NCBI GenBank assembly: GCA_017577715.1
Contig: PKRC01000003.1
Location: forward strand, 167,445 to 231,444
DNA: 64,000 bases
Source of the DNA: Clostridia bacterium
GTDB lineage: Bacteria; Bacillota; Clostridia; Caldicoprobacterales; Caldicoprobacteraceae
Reading direction: 5' to 3'
Position numbers and translations under genes: made by a program. A model generated the notes under the pieces. It made no database searches. It saw only the letters and a list, made by a program, of their open reading frames with translations, and was not told the DNA's origin. Position 1 is the first letter of the stretch; each line of letters opens with the position of its first letter. Shown one piece after another: positions 1 to 8,224 of this stretch.

Positions 1-43
1 ACCTTGGAGGGTTTACAGGGCTTGTTTTGCTTATGCCATACGT

Positions 44-883
44 TTATCCATTATGCACCTGCATACCGATGTGTATAGATCCTCCTTCGCCACTTTTTAA
101 ATATCCCACAATTATCTGATTTAGGTGCGGATATTCTCCTATGTCTTCCTGTGTTCTTAATAAAATTTCATCCTCCATAACAGCTACTATCCTTGCATTC
201 CTTATATTTTCATTTAGCCTTACTATCCTGTGCTTGTGCTTTGCATCGTCTATGGTATCGGTATAGAGTATTCTGCCGTTTTTTATTATGGCAAAGCTTG
301 TGGCGTATTCCTCCAGTTCAAATATTTCATGGGATGAGAGCAGAATGGTCCCGCCCATTTCATTGACATACTGCTTTATCAGGTGTATGAGTTCGTACCT
401 TGATGCCGGATCCAGATGCTGGGTGGGTTCATCCATGATTATCAGCCTTGCGCCGGTTGCCAAGGCAAGTATTGACAGTATAATGGTTTTCTGCCCTCTT
501 GAAAGCTTCTGCATTTCCTGCTCAAGATTGAAACCGTACTTTGAGAGAAAATTCTTAAAAAATTGATCGTTCCAGGAAGGGTATAGGGTTTTATACATAT
601 TGTAGTAATCTTCAAGCCTCAAGTTGTCAAATACCCTTCTGTCCTCGGTTACAAAGGCTATATCAATTTTTAACGAGGCATCAAAAGGCCTGTCAAATAC
701 GATTATTTCTCCCGAGTCCTTAGGTACGGCGTTCATTATGCATTTTAGCGTTGTGGTCTTGCCGGCGCCGTTTGGCCCCACCAGCGCCAGTATTTCCCCC
801 TGCGGTACTGCAAAATTTATATCTGACAGAATCTGCTTTCCGTCAATCTGTTTGCTTAAGTTTTTTACCTGCAGTGCATACAT
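44..883 (-). CDS. ABC transporter ATP-binding protein (YtrB-like)
   Basis: Cytoplasmic ATPase subunit of an ABC transporter. Walker A GPNGAGKT lies at about residues 36-43, a modified signature LSRGQ at 127-131, Walker B LIIMDEPT at 147-154 and the switch His in LLSSHE at 185; about 70 further residues follow the ATPase core. The ATG at 883 is preferred to the GTG at 895 because GGCGGTGAG sits 7-8 nt upstream and the stop of the permease gene ends one base before it. It is last in a leftward operon of membrane protein, GntR regulator, permease and ATPase, so it most likely energises the 885-1493 permease. Substrate unknown; YtrA-controlled transporters often answer cell-wall antibiotics, which is only an analogy here. 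Confidence 0.85.
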   Translation of the reverse strand: MYALQVKNLSKQIDGKQILSDINFAVPQGEILALVGPNGAGKTTTLKCIMNAVPKDSGEIIVFDRPFDASLKIDIAFVTEDRRVFDNLRLEDYYNMYKTLYPSWNDQFFKNFLSKYGFNLEQEMQKLSRGQKTIILSILALATGARLIIMDEPTQHLDPASRYELIHLIKQYVNEMGGTILLSSHEIFELEEYATSFAIIKNGRILYTDTIDDAKHKHRIVRLNENIRNARIVAVMEDEILLRTQEDIGEYPHLNQIIVGYLKSGEGGSIHIGMQVHNG

Positions 884-884
884 T

Positions 885-1493
885 TCAATTCTCACCGCCT
901 TTTCTTATGAAAATTAAATAGCTTAAAAGACAGATTGCGCAGGATGTCAAAAAGGACAATACCACATTACCCTGTTGAGTAAAGCTGATGAGGCTGTAGG
1001 GATTGAAGTTGAAAGCATTGATGTCTGAGGAGCCTAGGTCCCCGAGTATTGCATCCAGGATGACCATAAATATGGCCCAGCCCAATCCGTCCCTGCCTAG
1101 GCCTGAGAACAGCATTGTTATTCCAAATATTGAAAGCAGTAGCGTTAAACTGTTTAGGATGAATATAAGCCTTGAATAAATATCAGTTTCTATAAAGATC
1201 TGGTTGATTACAGAGGTTGCGGCGACAAGGATGGTCAGGAAAATTAGATTATAAAGATACAGCTCCTTTTTAGAAAAGGGCAGCAGATAAAGAAGTTCTG
1301 CGTTTTTATGCCTTATATTATAAGCAAGCAGCGAAGCAGAGAGAAAGAGTATAGCTATCGTTTTTATAAAAAGGTCAGGGATTAAAAGAAGCAACGTGAG
1401 AAACACAAGCCGTCCGGTCTTCTCTTTCAGTTCTTTCTGTATATATACCTCCATCTTTGAAAGGCGTTTTGAAAAATCCGCATAATTACCCAT
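885..1493 (-). CDS. ABC-2 type permease-like membrane protein
   Basis: Predicted integral membrane protein of 202 aa with about six hydrophobic segments and no recognised catalytic motif. Its place between a GntR regulator and an ABC ATPase, overlapping the first by 8 bp and ending one base before the second, makes it the membrane subunit of that transporter. The ATG at 1493 has GGAGG nine bases upstream inside the end of the regulator gene; an earlier in-frame ATG at 1511 has no comparable site. The soluble stretch before the first helix (about 30 residues) contains a basic amphipathic run. Family assignment rests on context and hydropathy, not on a diagnostic motif. Confidence 0.7.
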   Translation of the reverse strand: MGNYADFSKRLSKMEVYIQKELKEKTGRLVFLTLLLLIPDLFIKTIAILFLSASLLAYNIRHKNAELLYLLPFSKKELYLYNLIFLTILVAATSVINQIFIETDIYSRLIFILNSLTLLLSIFGITMLFSGLGRDGLGWAIFMVILDAILGDLGSSDINAFNFNPYSLISFTQQGNVVLSFLTSCAICLLSYLIFIRKGGEN

Positions 1494-1842
1494 TTTTCCA
1501 TACCTCCTCAAATATCAGCATTGCCGTGTGAAAATCGATGCGATCGTCTTTAAGCTTTGAAACGCATTCCCTTATGGTTTCGATTATCTTTTGGTCTATA
1601 TAAACATCCCTTTTAATGAAATACCCTACTCCTTGTTCGGCTTCGATGTATCCTTCGGCTTTGAGTTTTTCCAAGGCCTTTAAAACGGTGTTTATGTTTA
1701 CATCGAAGATGTTTTGCAGGTCCCTTATCGTGGGGAGCTGGGCGCCTTTTTGAAGGTTTCCAAGCAGTACTTCCGATTTTATCATGTTTACAATCTGGAT
1801 GTAGGCCGGTATTCCGCTGTGTTTATCGACCTTTCTCAGCAT
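1486..1842 (-). CDS. GntR family transcriptional regulator, YtrA subfamily
   Basis: DNA-binding repressor of the short YtrA type: a winged helix-turn-helix over about residues 10-75 (key run QLPTIRDLQNIFDVNINTVL) followed by only about 40 residues, with no large effector domain. The 118-aa length matches YtrA-like GntR proteins. It is co-transcribed with an ABC permease and ATPase, the usual arrangement for this subfamily, in which the regulator represses its own operon until a cell-envelope stress appears. The perfect palindrome at 3001-3036, which covers the -10 region of the only good promoter upstream, is the obvious operator. The ligand or signal cannot be read from the sequence. Confidence 0.85.
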   Translation of the reverse strand: MLRKVDKHSGIPAYIQIVNMIKSEVLLGNLQKGAQLPTIRDLQNIFDVNINTVLKALEKLKAEGYIEAEQGVGYFIKRDVYIDQKIIETIRECVSKLKDDRIDFHTAMLIFEEVWKNG

Positions 1843-1851
1843 TTGGCATCA

Positions 1852-2982
1852 TCACTTCCTTTGAATTTTTACAAACCCGGTGGATTCAATTTCAACCGGT
1901 GCATCGTTTTTGCTGTCAACGGTTAAATTACCACCCGTTGCATCTATATAGAGCCCGGCACTTTGAGTCTGAGGGTTTGACACTTCGATTATGCCGTTTA
2001 AGCCGTTTGAATCTATCTCAAACCTGTCAAATGTTGACTTTATGGCCAGATTCATACCGGTTGAATTGAGCTGAATTTTGCTGAAATTGAGCTCCCCGGT
2101 GATATTGGTTCCCAAACCATCTATGTCCAGCGTCTTTCCTTCCAGTTTCCCACTGATGTCGATGCCGGTGCAGTCAATTCGTATATCGTTTTCAGATGAG
2201 ATTCGTGAATTTATTAAGGCCCCTGTACAGTCCAAGGAAAAATCCTTGAAACTTCCATTGCCGTGAATTTTGATGCCATTGCAATCGATAGCTACGCTTC
2301 TGAGGGTTGCCGTGCCCATCTTTATCACGTAGGTATCGTTTGTACGATAAGGCTCTGAAATGGTAAGATTACCGTCGGTTTCTTCCACAGTTAACCTGGC
2401 AGGGTAATACAATACATCGTCATCTGTAAGTTCGAGTTCAATTCCTGAATTTACGTTTATGGTTATATGATTTATGCGTTCTATGGGTATTTCGCTGTTG
2501 GGCAAGATCTTGTTTTTGCCATCCGGTATTCCAAAATGAAAATCAAATCCGATCTCAGGTTTTGCAGAATGGTCTACAATTACGCTGGTACAATAATTAT
2601 AAATTGGTGCTGCTACTATTCCTACTGCTAAGAGAATCAAAACTCCGATCAAAACAGCCTTGAAAGCGCTTACTTTCCTTTTGACCATAAATACGCTGAA
2701 CAAGGCAACAATTGCAATGCCGAAAAAGACCTTTTTCAAAGACGTCCAGGGCAAAAACCATGCAATAAGCCCGCTTATCATGGATATCATGATTTTAACC
2801 GTCACGCTTTCTTTTATCTTTTTTGCCACGGCCGAATTTGAGTATTTGCTGAAGAATAATAGGACAGCACCCACAAAGATAAGCAATATGGCTGCAAAGA
2901 ATACTATAGATTTAATCAGGTTTTCGTTTGAAGCGATAGAAGACTTTCCGACCATCGCGTATAACTGACGTAAAGCATCCAT
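1852..2982 (-). CDS. membrane protein with C-terminal beta-repeat (DUF4097-like) domain
   Basis: First gene of the leftward operon, 376 aa. About four transmembrane segments fill residues 23-130; the remaining ~230 residues are a polar, Gly/Asn/Asp-rich series of short repeats (NSGIELEL, CNGIKIHG, STGMNLAI, SNGLNGII) of the kind seen in beta-helical 'putative adhesin' domains. The C-terminal part should be outside the membrane. Start ATG at 2982 follows GGGAGGC by six bases. Proteins of this general build occur beside YtrA-type regulators and ABC transporters in Clostridia, suggesting a role in sensing or sheltering from envelope damage; that role is inference. The domain name is from recall of the repeat pattern. 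Confidence 0.65.
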   Translation of the reverse strand: MDALRQLYAMVGKSSIASNENLIKSIVFFAAILLIFVGAVLLFFSKYSNSAVAKKIKESVTVKIMISMISGLIAWFLPWTSLKKVFFGIAIVALFSVFMVKRKVSAFKAVLIGVLILLAVGIVAAPIYNYCTSVIVDHSAKPEIGFDFHFGIPDGKNKILPNSEIPIERINHITINVNSGIELELTDDDVLYYPARLTVEETDGNLTISEPYRTNDTYVIKMGTATLRSVAIDCNGIKIHGNGSFKDFSLDCTGALINSRISSENDIRIDCTGIDISGKLEGKTLDIDGLGTNITGELNFSKIQLNSTGMNLAIKSTFDRFEIDSNGLNGIIEVSNPQTQSAGLYIDATGGNLTVDSKNDAPVEIESTGFVKIQRK

Positions 2983-3000
2983 AAGTTAGCCTCCCTCAAG

Positions 3001-3048
3001 TTTAATAGTGTTATATAATTATATAACACTATTAAAGGTTTGTGTCAA
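3001..3048 (-). promoter_or_regulatory. sigma-A promoter overlapped by a 36-bp perfect palindrome
   Basis: On the minus strand TTGACA (3043-3048) is followed after 17 bp by TATATA (3020-3025), with TATAAT at 3018-3023 as an alternative. Positions 3001-3036 read identically on both strands (half-site TTTAATAGTGTTATATAA), so the palindrome covers the -10 region and start site of the 2982-44 operon. A YtrA-type GntR dimer encoded in the same operon is the natural candidate ligand. Confidence 0.8.
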
Positions 3049-3120
3049 TGGGTTTTTAAATTTTTGTGGTCAAAAAATAAAAACATTATACGGTATATCT
3101 TTAAAAATTAAGTTTACCGT

Positions 3121-3921
3121 TTACAAGTCTTCCTTCCGTCCTATATACAGTAAATGCTCGCAGCTTCCCCATACTTCTGGATTTGAAGATATGGCTTCAA
3201 AGACATCCAGCCAGTGCTGGAAGTCTTCTTCTGGCAACTGCATTAGCTTTTCTTCAACCAATGCTCCCAGTCCTTCCACAGCAATAATTCTTAAAGTCTC
3301 CAGTTTAAATTGGGACATAAATCTCTCAATGTCAGCTGGATTAAAGAAATACGCATCGGTAAATCCCTCACCCACGGTTGAATAATGTCTCCCGTCTTCA
3401 AGATACCGTAGCAATCTGCTCTTCAACCGACTGATATCCTGTGGATATGCTTTCAAACAATCTATGATAGGAGCATAGGCCGATATAAAGGATACGATAA
3501 GGACTCCACCCTTCTTTAATAAACCCATACACTGATTTATCGCTTCTTTTCTCTGGTTTTCCTCCAGCAAATGATACATAGGTCCCATACAAAGTACAGC
3601 ATCATATTTTTTTCCTGGCAGCAACTTACTTAATTCAAGAACGTTTCCTTGAATACACCCTTTCAATACCACTCCTGCTTCTTTTGAGTTTTTAGCAGCC
3701 TGTTCTACCAGTTTTTCACATAGGTCAACAAGCGTAACATCATGACCTTTTTGTGCGAGGTATATGCTATACCTTCCGGGCCCTCCGCCAACATCCAGGA
3801 CAGAAGCTCCCTCCGGTATAAACCTATCAAGCATTCTTTTTGTCATCTCAAACTCGATCCTATGCCTTAACAGCCGTCCCCATTCGTCATAGTTGCTGTA
3901 ATACTGCTCAATATTGCCCAT
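3121..3921 (-). CDS. class I SAM-dependent methyltransferase
   Basis: Soluble 266-aa methyltransferase. Motif I VLDVGGGPGRYS lies at about residue 41-52, the acidic end of strand 2 (VTLVDL) at about 62-67, and a motif IV-like stretch YDAVLCMGPMYHL near 105-117, the order found in the Methyltransf_11/25 families. ATG at 3921 is used because AGGGGGTG lies 5-6 nt upstream; an in-frame ATG at 3951 has no ribosome binding site. It stands alone, divergent from nothing obvious and separated from the YtrA-like operon by its palindromic promoter. The methyl acceptor is unknown; small-molecule substrates are usual for this build. Confidence 0.8.
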   Translation of the reverse strand: MGNIEQYYSNYDEWGRLLRHRIEFEMTKRMLDRFIPEGASVLDVGGGPGRYSIYLAQKGHDVTLVDLCEKLVEQAAKNSKEAGVVLKGCIQGNVLELSKLLPGKKYDAVLCMGPMYHLLEENQRKEAINQCMGLLKKGGVLIVSFISAYAPIIDCLKAYPQDISRLKSRLLRYLEDGRHYSTVGEGFTDAYFFNPADIERFMSQFKLETLRIIAVEGLGALVEEKLMQLPEEDFQHWLDVFEAISSNPEVWGSCEHLLYIGRKEDL

Positions 3922-4057
3922 GTCAACACCCCCTAAAAATACTAAAACCAAGCAGAATCACCTCTTAGGCGACTCCATGGGATATTATTCCACGTATAGG
4001 GCTTCCGTACCCTGTGCAGCTAAAGCATCCTACTGTTATCCACACTTCCCATTTATT

Positions 4058-4317
4058 TCAAAAATTATTATACATTAGGCTTGGATTTGTCAAGTGCAAC
4101 CTGCAAGTTTCCTGCAAACTTCTTATAAAGCTCATAAATATTATAAAATCAGTCCATCTTTCAAAGATAATATCTTCACCGGGAAACTCTTCAGGCTGTT
4201 TTAAAAATGCTATAACGTGTCTATCATCCTCGTAAAATACTTCAGGATACTGCTCTATAAATTTTTCATTGGCTCTTTGAAGTTTGCTGCAGTATTTATC
4301 ACAGTTTTACTTTTCAT
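4058..4317 (-). pseudogene. small ORF broken by a one-base indel in an A tract
   Basis: An 82-codon open stretch (4306-4058) reads like real protein (for example FIEQYPEVFYEDDRHVIAF) but has no start codon. Just upstream an ATG at 4317 with AAGGGG eight bases before it encodes M-K-S-K and then runs out of frame. Adding one A to the AAAA run at about 4305-4308 would join both parts into an 86-aa protein with Cys residues near its N-terminus. Either a true frameshift or a homopolymer sequencing error. I do not recognise the family. Confidence 0.5.
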
Positions 4318-4632
4318 ATCTGTTTCCCCTTATTCTGTCATTTTGGTTCTAAACGGCAGCTTTAATTTTGTTCATATGGTTTGTTATGCCTCATTCTCGG
4401 TCTTAGATAATAAAGCTATTATGAAAAATTTTTTTGAATAAGTTTAGTCGTATGGTATTATATTTTTAACATTGACAATACCTATAGCATTTATCATTTC
4501 GGTGTTAATGAATACGGTTATTGAAGATTCAAAATTTAACTGTATAAAATTTAAAGTTATTCCGATTTTCAAATTCCAAGAAGTTCGGATCGTATTATGT
4601 CGGTCCAAGCGGGAGAGGGGGGAGCAGATCCT
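4318..4632. other. AT-rich gap without a recognisable gene
   Basis: 315 bases of AT-rich sequence between the broken small gene and the 95-aa membrane protein gene. Short open frames exist but none has a ribosome binding site or protein-like composition. A strong GGGGGG-containing ribosome binding site lies at its right end. I see no repeat or RNA gene in it. Confidence 0.5.
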
Positions 4633-4920
4633 ATGAAGAGAAAGAAGCTGACAAGGCGTAATGCTTATCTTAAAGATTTAAATGAATGGAATGATCATAA
4701 GTATAGCCCCGGCCATTGGACCGGTGGTAATATACCTCCCCATGTAAAATATGGTGGAAAGCCAATGGGCATTGTGATGTTCGTTATAGGTTTGGTAAAT
4801 ATAATTGCTGTTATTGCTGCTGTTTTGTTTTCAAGTAGGTTTGATTACAGCATGATTCTTGTAGTTGGGTTAAGTATTATAATGTTTATCGGTGGTGCAA
4901 GAAAAATCAAAAGACGTTAA
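4633..4920 (+). CDS. small membrane protein, function unknown
   Basis: 95-aa protein with a very basic N-terminus (MKRKKLTRRNAYLKDLNEW), a Gly/Pro-rich middle, and two hydrophobic segments near residues 45-67 and 70-88, ending in a basic tail. The ATG at 4633 is preceded by GGGGGGAG at eight bases and beats the ATG at 4597, which has no ribosome binding site. The topology suggests both ends in the cytoplasm. No family recognised. It is the only intact gene between 3.9 and 5.9 kb, a stretch otherwise made of broken genes, so it may be a survivor of an older cluster or simply independent. Confidence 0.6.
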   Translation: MKRKKLTRRNAYLKDLNEWNDHKYSPGHWTGGNIPPHVKYGGKPMGIVMFVIGLVNIIAVIAAVLFSSRFDYSMILVVGLSIIMFIGGARKIKRR

Positions 4921-4992
4921 GATTTGGTTACAAGAATTGATGAAACTTTGAGCGATTCAAGACATTGAAATTTAATTTAAAGGGGAATTATA

Positions 4993-5176
4993 ATGGTAAA
5001 GTCAAGATGTGGTCTCATCTGCTCAGATTGAACCTACAGGGAACTTTGCAACTGCGGAGGCTGCATTCAGACCAACGGACATCCTTTTTATGGGTAATGT
5101 CCATTAGCAGCATGCTGCCAAGTTAAAAGGGTTTGAGCATTGTGAGTAATGCCATGGTCTTCCTTATGTCATGTAA
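4993..5176 (+). pseudogene. DUF3795-like cysteine-rich protein, inactivated
   Basis: Starting at an ATG with AAAGGGG upstream, the frame reads MVKSRCGLICSD, then a TGA, then TYRELCNCGGCIQTNGHPF, then a TAA before CPLAACC; after a one-base shift it continues KGFEHCE and ends at TAA (5174-5176). The spacing of CGLxCS, CxCGGC, GxPF and CPxAxCC is that of DUF3795 zinc/metal-binding proteins. Two or more in-frame stops plus a shift make it a pseudogene rather than a recoded gene. The first TGA replaces the position where the family usually has Cys. Confidence 0.75.
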
Positions 5177-5192
5177 ATAATTAGATGCCTGG

Positions 5193-5217
5193 TGCCCTCG
5201 TTATAACGAAGAGGGCA
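5193..5217. terminator. hairpin, possible weak terminator
   Basis: TGCCCTC (5193-5199) pairs with GAGGGCA (5211-5217); the loop contains a further palindrome CGTTATAACG. There is no T run on either side, so termination activity is doubtful. It follows the DUF3795-like pseudogene. Confidence 0.35.
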
Positions 5218-5300
5218 TAGAATCTTTGACGATAATACATAGATGAAAGCACTATTCATTTAAAGCAGAGTTTCGTTATATTAAGATAGGTGGGATTGTT

Positions 5301-5600
5301 ATGGGGAATAATAAAAAAATTATACTAGACACTGATATAGGCGGTGATATTGATGATGCCGCCTGCCTTGCATATCTTCTTAAGCATCCTAATTGTGATC
5401 TCATTGGAATCACAACAGTATGCGGATATCCTGTGGAAAGGGCGATGATAGCAGACGCTATTTGCAAAGTAGCGGGCAAAACAATTCCAATTTTTCCTGG
5501 GCTTGACCCTAGAACGCCTAACGGTTGGTATCCTGCTCCAGAGGGTGCTGTAAAACTTAAAAACTGGGAGCACAGCAAAACCTTAATTATTTTAAAGTAG
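5301..5600 (+). pseudogene. inosine-uridine nucleoside hydrolase, 3'-truncated
   Basis: The first ~85 residues match the N-terminus of IU-type nucleoside hydrolases: the Ca2+/ribose-binding loop ILDTDIGGDIDDA (family pattern DxDxGxDDA) at about residues 8-20 and a GITTVCGYP strand after it. The frame then leaves the family (HSKTLIILK) and stops at residue 99, whereas the family is about 310 aa. The remainder is absent from 5601-5875, so the catalytic His region is lost. The enzyme would split purine/pyrimidine nucleosides into base and ribose; this copy cannot. The ATG has GGTGGGATTGTT upstream. Confidence 0.8.
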
Positions 5601-5875
5601 TTAAATCATAGTGTATTAAAGAGCAGTTAAAGAGTAGGGTGTTTATGATAAATAAGGCATTGCGATAATTTCATAAGGCTTAGGAATATACTCGCGTCGA
5701 GGATGCAAAAAGGAAGACCCAGATGTTGGATACCGGCAATACAAGAAATGGAAAGGATTTAAGAAACGGATAATCCTTAAAATATACGCATTGAGTCTAG
5801 GTGTGGATAAAAAATAGATGATTTTGATTTTGATAAAACCACTTATGCCAGTAAAGAAAGGAGCTGAAATATAAT

Positions 5876-6532
5876 ATGACACTTGAAGAAATGAGCGACT
5901 TTTTTACCAAACGTATTGAGGATTATGAAGAGCATATGCTGACCGAAGTTGAAGGATGCAAAGAAGGGTATATGAAGATGGCCGAGTTGATTCCCCAGTC
6001 AACCAAAAGATTGTTAGACTTAGGTTGTGGGACGGGGCTAGAACTTGACGAGATATTCAAGAAACTGCCTCACGTAAAAGTAACTGGAATTGACTTAACT
6101 CAAGCAATGTTGGATAAATTAAGAAAAAGGCACCCTGATAAAGAACTAACGTTGATCAATGCAAACTTTTTTGATTATTATTTTGGTATCGAGGCGTTTG
6201 ATGTGGTCATTTCCTTTCAAGCATTGCATCATTTTTCGCATGAGGATAAAATTGCATTATACACAAAGGTTTGCAATGCGCTAATCCCAAATGGAATATA
6301 CATAGAGTGCGATTACATGGCGCCTAACCAGGAGTATGAAGATTTTTATTATAAAGAATATGAGCGCCTTCGTGCAGAAATGGGTTTGCCTGACGGCGTG
6401 CTTTATCATTACGATACTCCTTGTACCGTTGAAAATCAAATCAAAATGCTGCTTATGGCCGGATTTTCAAAAGTAAATAAGGTGTGGCAGAGGGAAATAC
6501 TGTTATTTTGGTGGCTACAAAGCACTGAATAG
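5876..6532 (+). CDS. class I SAM-dependent methyltransferase
   Basis: Soluble 218-aa methyltransferase. Motif I LLDLGCGTGLELDE is at about residues 46-59, strand-2 acid in VTGIDLTQAM near 72-81, and motif IV FDVVISFQALHHF at about 105-117, with the trailing FSKVNKVWQRE strand typical of UbiE/Methyltransf_25 enzymes. AAGGAG lies 12-13 bases before the ATG, slightly far. It is 104 bp before the sigma-factor start and on the same strand; a functional link is possible but not shown. The substrate is unknown. It is unrelated in sequence detail to the methyltransferase at 3121-3921 beyond the shared fold. Confidence 0.8.
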   Translation: MTLEEMSDFFTKRIEDYEEHMLTEVEGCKEGYMKMAELIPQSTKRLLDLGCGTGLELDEIFKKLPHVKVTGIDLTQAMLDKLRKRHPDKELTLINANFFDYYFGIEAFDVVISFQALHHFSHEDKIALYTKVCNALIPNGIYIECDYMAPNQEYEDFYYKEYERLRAEMGLPDGVLYHYDTPCTVENQIKMLLMAGFSKVNKVWQREILLFWWLQSTE

Positions 6533-6636
6533 AATAATAATTGAGTGACCATCTATTAGATGATCAAATTTTTTGTAATTACGTGAAAAATATCGGTATT
6601 CCTGTTCGTATACATAGTGAAAGGAGTGGAGTGCAG

Positions 6637-7134
6637 GTGAACCAACCAAGGGGACTGAACGAATTTGTTAGGTGTGCTGTAGAGAAATATTCTAAAACAG
6701 TGGCAAAAACTGCATTTGCTTATCTGAAAAACACTGCAGACGCAGAAGATGTAACCCAAGAGGTATTTTTGACGCTTATGCAAAAGGCACCTGCGTTTGA
6801 AAGTGAAGAACATTTAAAAGCGTGGCTTATTAGAGTTACAATCAATAAAAGCAGGGATTTTTTAAAAAGTGGTTGGTTTAAAAGCCGTACTCCACTATAT
6901 GAAGAATTACCATATTTAACTTCCGAGCAAAACGATCTTTTGGCTGCGGTACTCTCTTTAGATGTAAAATATAGATTGCCAATCCACTTGTACTATTATG
7001 AGGGATACTCCATAAAAGAGATTGCCGAAATTCTGGGTGAGAGAGCTACAACTATCGGTACGCGGCTTGCCCGTGGTCGTAAGATATTAAAAGATATCTT
7101 AAAAGATAAGATTGGAGGTTTTGAAGATGAATAA
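6637..7134 (+). CDS. ECF-family RNA polymerase sigma factor
   Basis: Extracytoplasmic-function sigma factor of 165 aa. Region 2 includes AFAYLKNTADAEDVTQEVFLTL (region 2.2-like, DAEDVTQEVF) followed by HLKAWLIRVTINKSRDFLK (region 2.4), and region 4 includes LPIHLYYYEGYSIKEIAEIL and the helix-turn-helix ATTIGTRLARGRKIL. The GTG at 6637 is chosen: AAAGGAG precedes it and the resulting length is normal for ECF factors; the frame is open back to 6541 but without a good site. It overlaps the next gene by 8 bp. That gene encodes a single-pass membrane protein likely to be its anti-sigma partner. Confidence 0.9.
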   Translation: MNQPRGLNEFVRCAVEKYSKTVAKTAFAYLKNTADAEDVTQEVFLTLMQKAPAFESEEHLKAWLIRVTINKSRDFLKSGWFKSRTPLYEELPYLTSEQNDLLAAVLSLDVKYRLPIHLYYYEGYSIKEIAEILGERATTIGTRLARGRKILKDILKDKIGGFEDE

Positions 7135-7918
7135 AGACATTTACAGATCGGCAATAGACAACATCCAGTTCAGCCAGGATTTAAGTACAAAAGTGTTAAA
7201 TTATTTGATGTCGCAACCTCAGAAAAGAGCGATGACTATAAAAGCAAAACCAACTATTGCAACCCTTGCGGTTGTAACCTGTGTGCTTTTTTTAGTATTT
7301 TGTATTCCGCTTTTTTCCAATGGAAACAGCGATTTTGAACTTAAAAATTCCAGAGGTAATGTTAGGGTCAAATATGTAGATAATGTGCCTGACAGTGCAT
7401 TACGAAGCTTATCTGACTTGGCGTGGTTAACGGAAGAAGAATTATTTCATAAGTGGAACACTTCTATTTTTAAAGGAACTGTGGAAGAAATCAGAAACAT
7501 CAGGATTGATTTTAACGGTTCTACGGAGTACAGAGCCATTGCAAAGATTAAAATTGATAAAGTATACCGCGGAGATGAAAGTGCCGGACAAGTTGTTTCT
7601 GTATTATTACCCTCTCCCGTTGGTACTGGTTTGTGGATAGAAGATACCGATGTTATTTCAGCAATGAGAGTAGGAATGACGGGTATTTTTATGCCTATCA
7701 AGTATGACGATACGTTCTATTGGGAGCAAAATGACACGAAACTTTTCTTGAGCGATATTGCTGAATATGGATTTTTAGATGGAATGCGGTATGCTTTTCT
7801 GGCTTCTGATGACAAAGGTGTAATATTTGACCGCTATTCTTATCCATCTATTGCTGCAGCAAATTCACTCGATGAAATTGAACAATATGTTGTGCAGATG
7901 CTAAACATAAACAGATAA
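7127..7918 (+). CDS. membrane-anchored putative anti-sigma factor
   Basis: 263-aa protein with a ~40-residue cytoplasmic head (KDIYRSAIDNIQFSQDLSTK), one transmembrane helix at about residues 44-63 and a ~200-residue extracytoplasmic domain. The topology and the 8-bp overlap with the ECF sigma gene indicate a membrane anti-sigma factor that holds the sigma factor until an outside signal arrives. No zinc-finger HxxxCxxC motif is present, so it is not a classical ZAS protein. ATG at 7127 has GGAGG eight bases upstream. The outer domain shows no family I can name; the sigma-binding role is inferred from position and topology. Confidence 0.65.
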   Translation: MNKDIYRSAIDNIQFSQDLSTKVLNYLMSQPQKRAMTIKAKPTIATLAVVTCVLFLVFCIPLFSNGNSDFELKNSRGNVRVKYVDNVPDSALRSLSDLAWLTEEELFHKWNTSIFKGTVEEIRNIRIDFNGSTEYRAIAKIKIDKVYRGDESAGQVVSVLLPSPVGTGLWIEDTDVISAMRVGMTGIFMPIKYDDTFYWEQNDTKLFLSDIAEYGFLDGMRYAFLASDDKGVIFDRYSYPSIAAANSLDEIEQYVVQMLNINR

Positions 7919-8142
7919 GGGGACCAAGCATACTGGAGGTTCATGCCTTATATTTTTAAGTTCAATTTTATTCGCTTTTGTAATCATCAATTAAAGGGTC
8001 ATGTATACTCGGGTTGATGGTTTTTCATTACATGGCGTACATCCTAAACCTAATAATTGAATCATGCAAGCTAAATGATATTTCATCGCGATAATTTACA
8101 CAAAGGTGACATTGCGCAAGAAAACATTAAATAAAGCTACTA

Positions 8143-8200
8143 TTGACAAGTATGTTCTATAATAATAGAATAAAATTACAAATATTCTATTACAACAGAA
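8143..8200 (+). promoter_or_regulatory. blaI-like promoter with two operators
   Basis: TTGACA (8143-8148), 17-bp spacer, TAGAAT (8166-8171). Operator 1 TTCTATAATAATAGAA (8155-8170) begins 6 bp after the -35 box and covers the -10. Operator 2 TTCTATTACAACAGAA (8185-8200) starts exactly 30 bp later. The same layout occurs at 10805-10862. The rest of the 306-bp gap 7919-8224 shows only a weak CATCAA/TTGATG hairpin near 7986-8021. Confidence 0.8.
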
Positions 8201-8224
8201 CAAAGGATGTACAGGAGGACTGAG

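Noticed and set aside
4993..5176. Possible selenocysteine codon (TGA at a Cys position) in the DUF3795-like frame
   Set aside because: A TAA and a frame shift follow within the same gene, and no SECIS-like hairpin is evident after the TGA, so decay explains it better.
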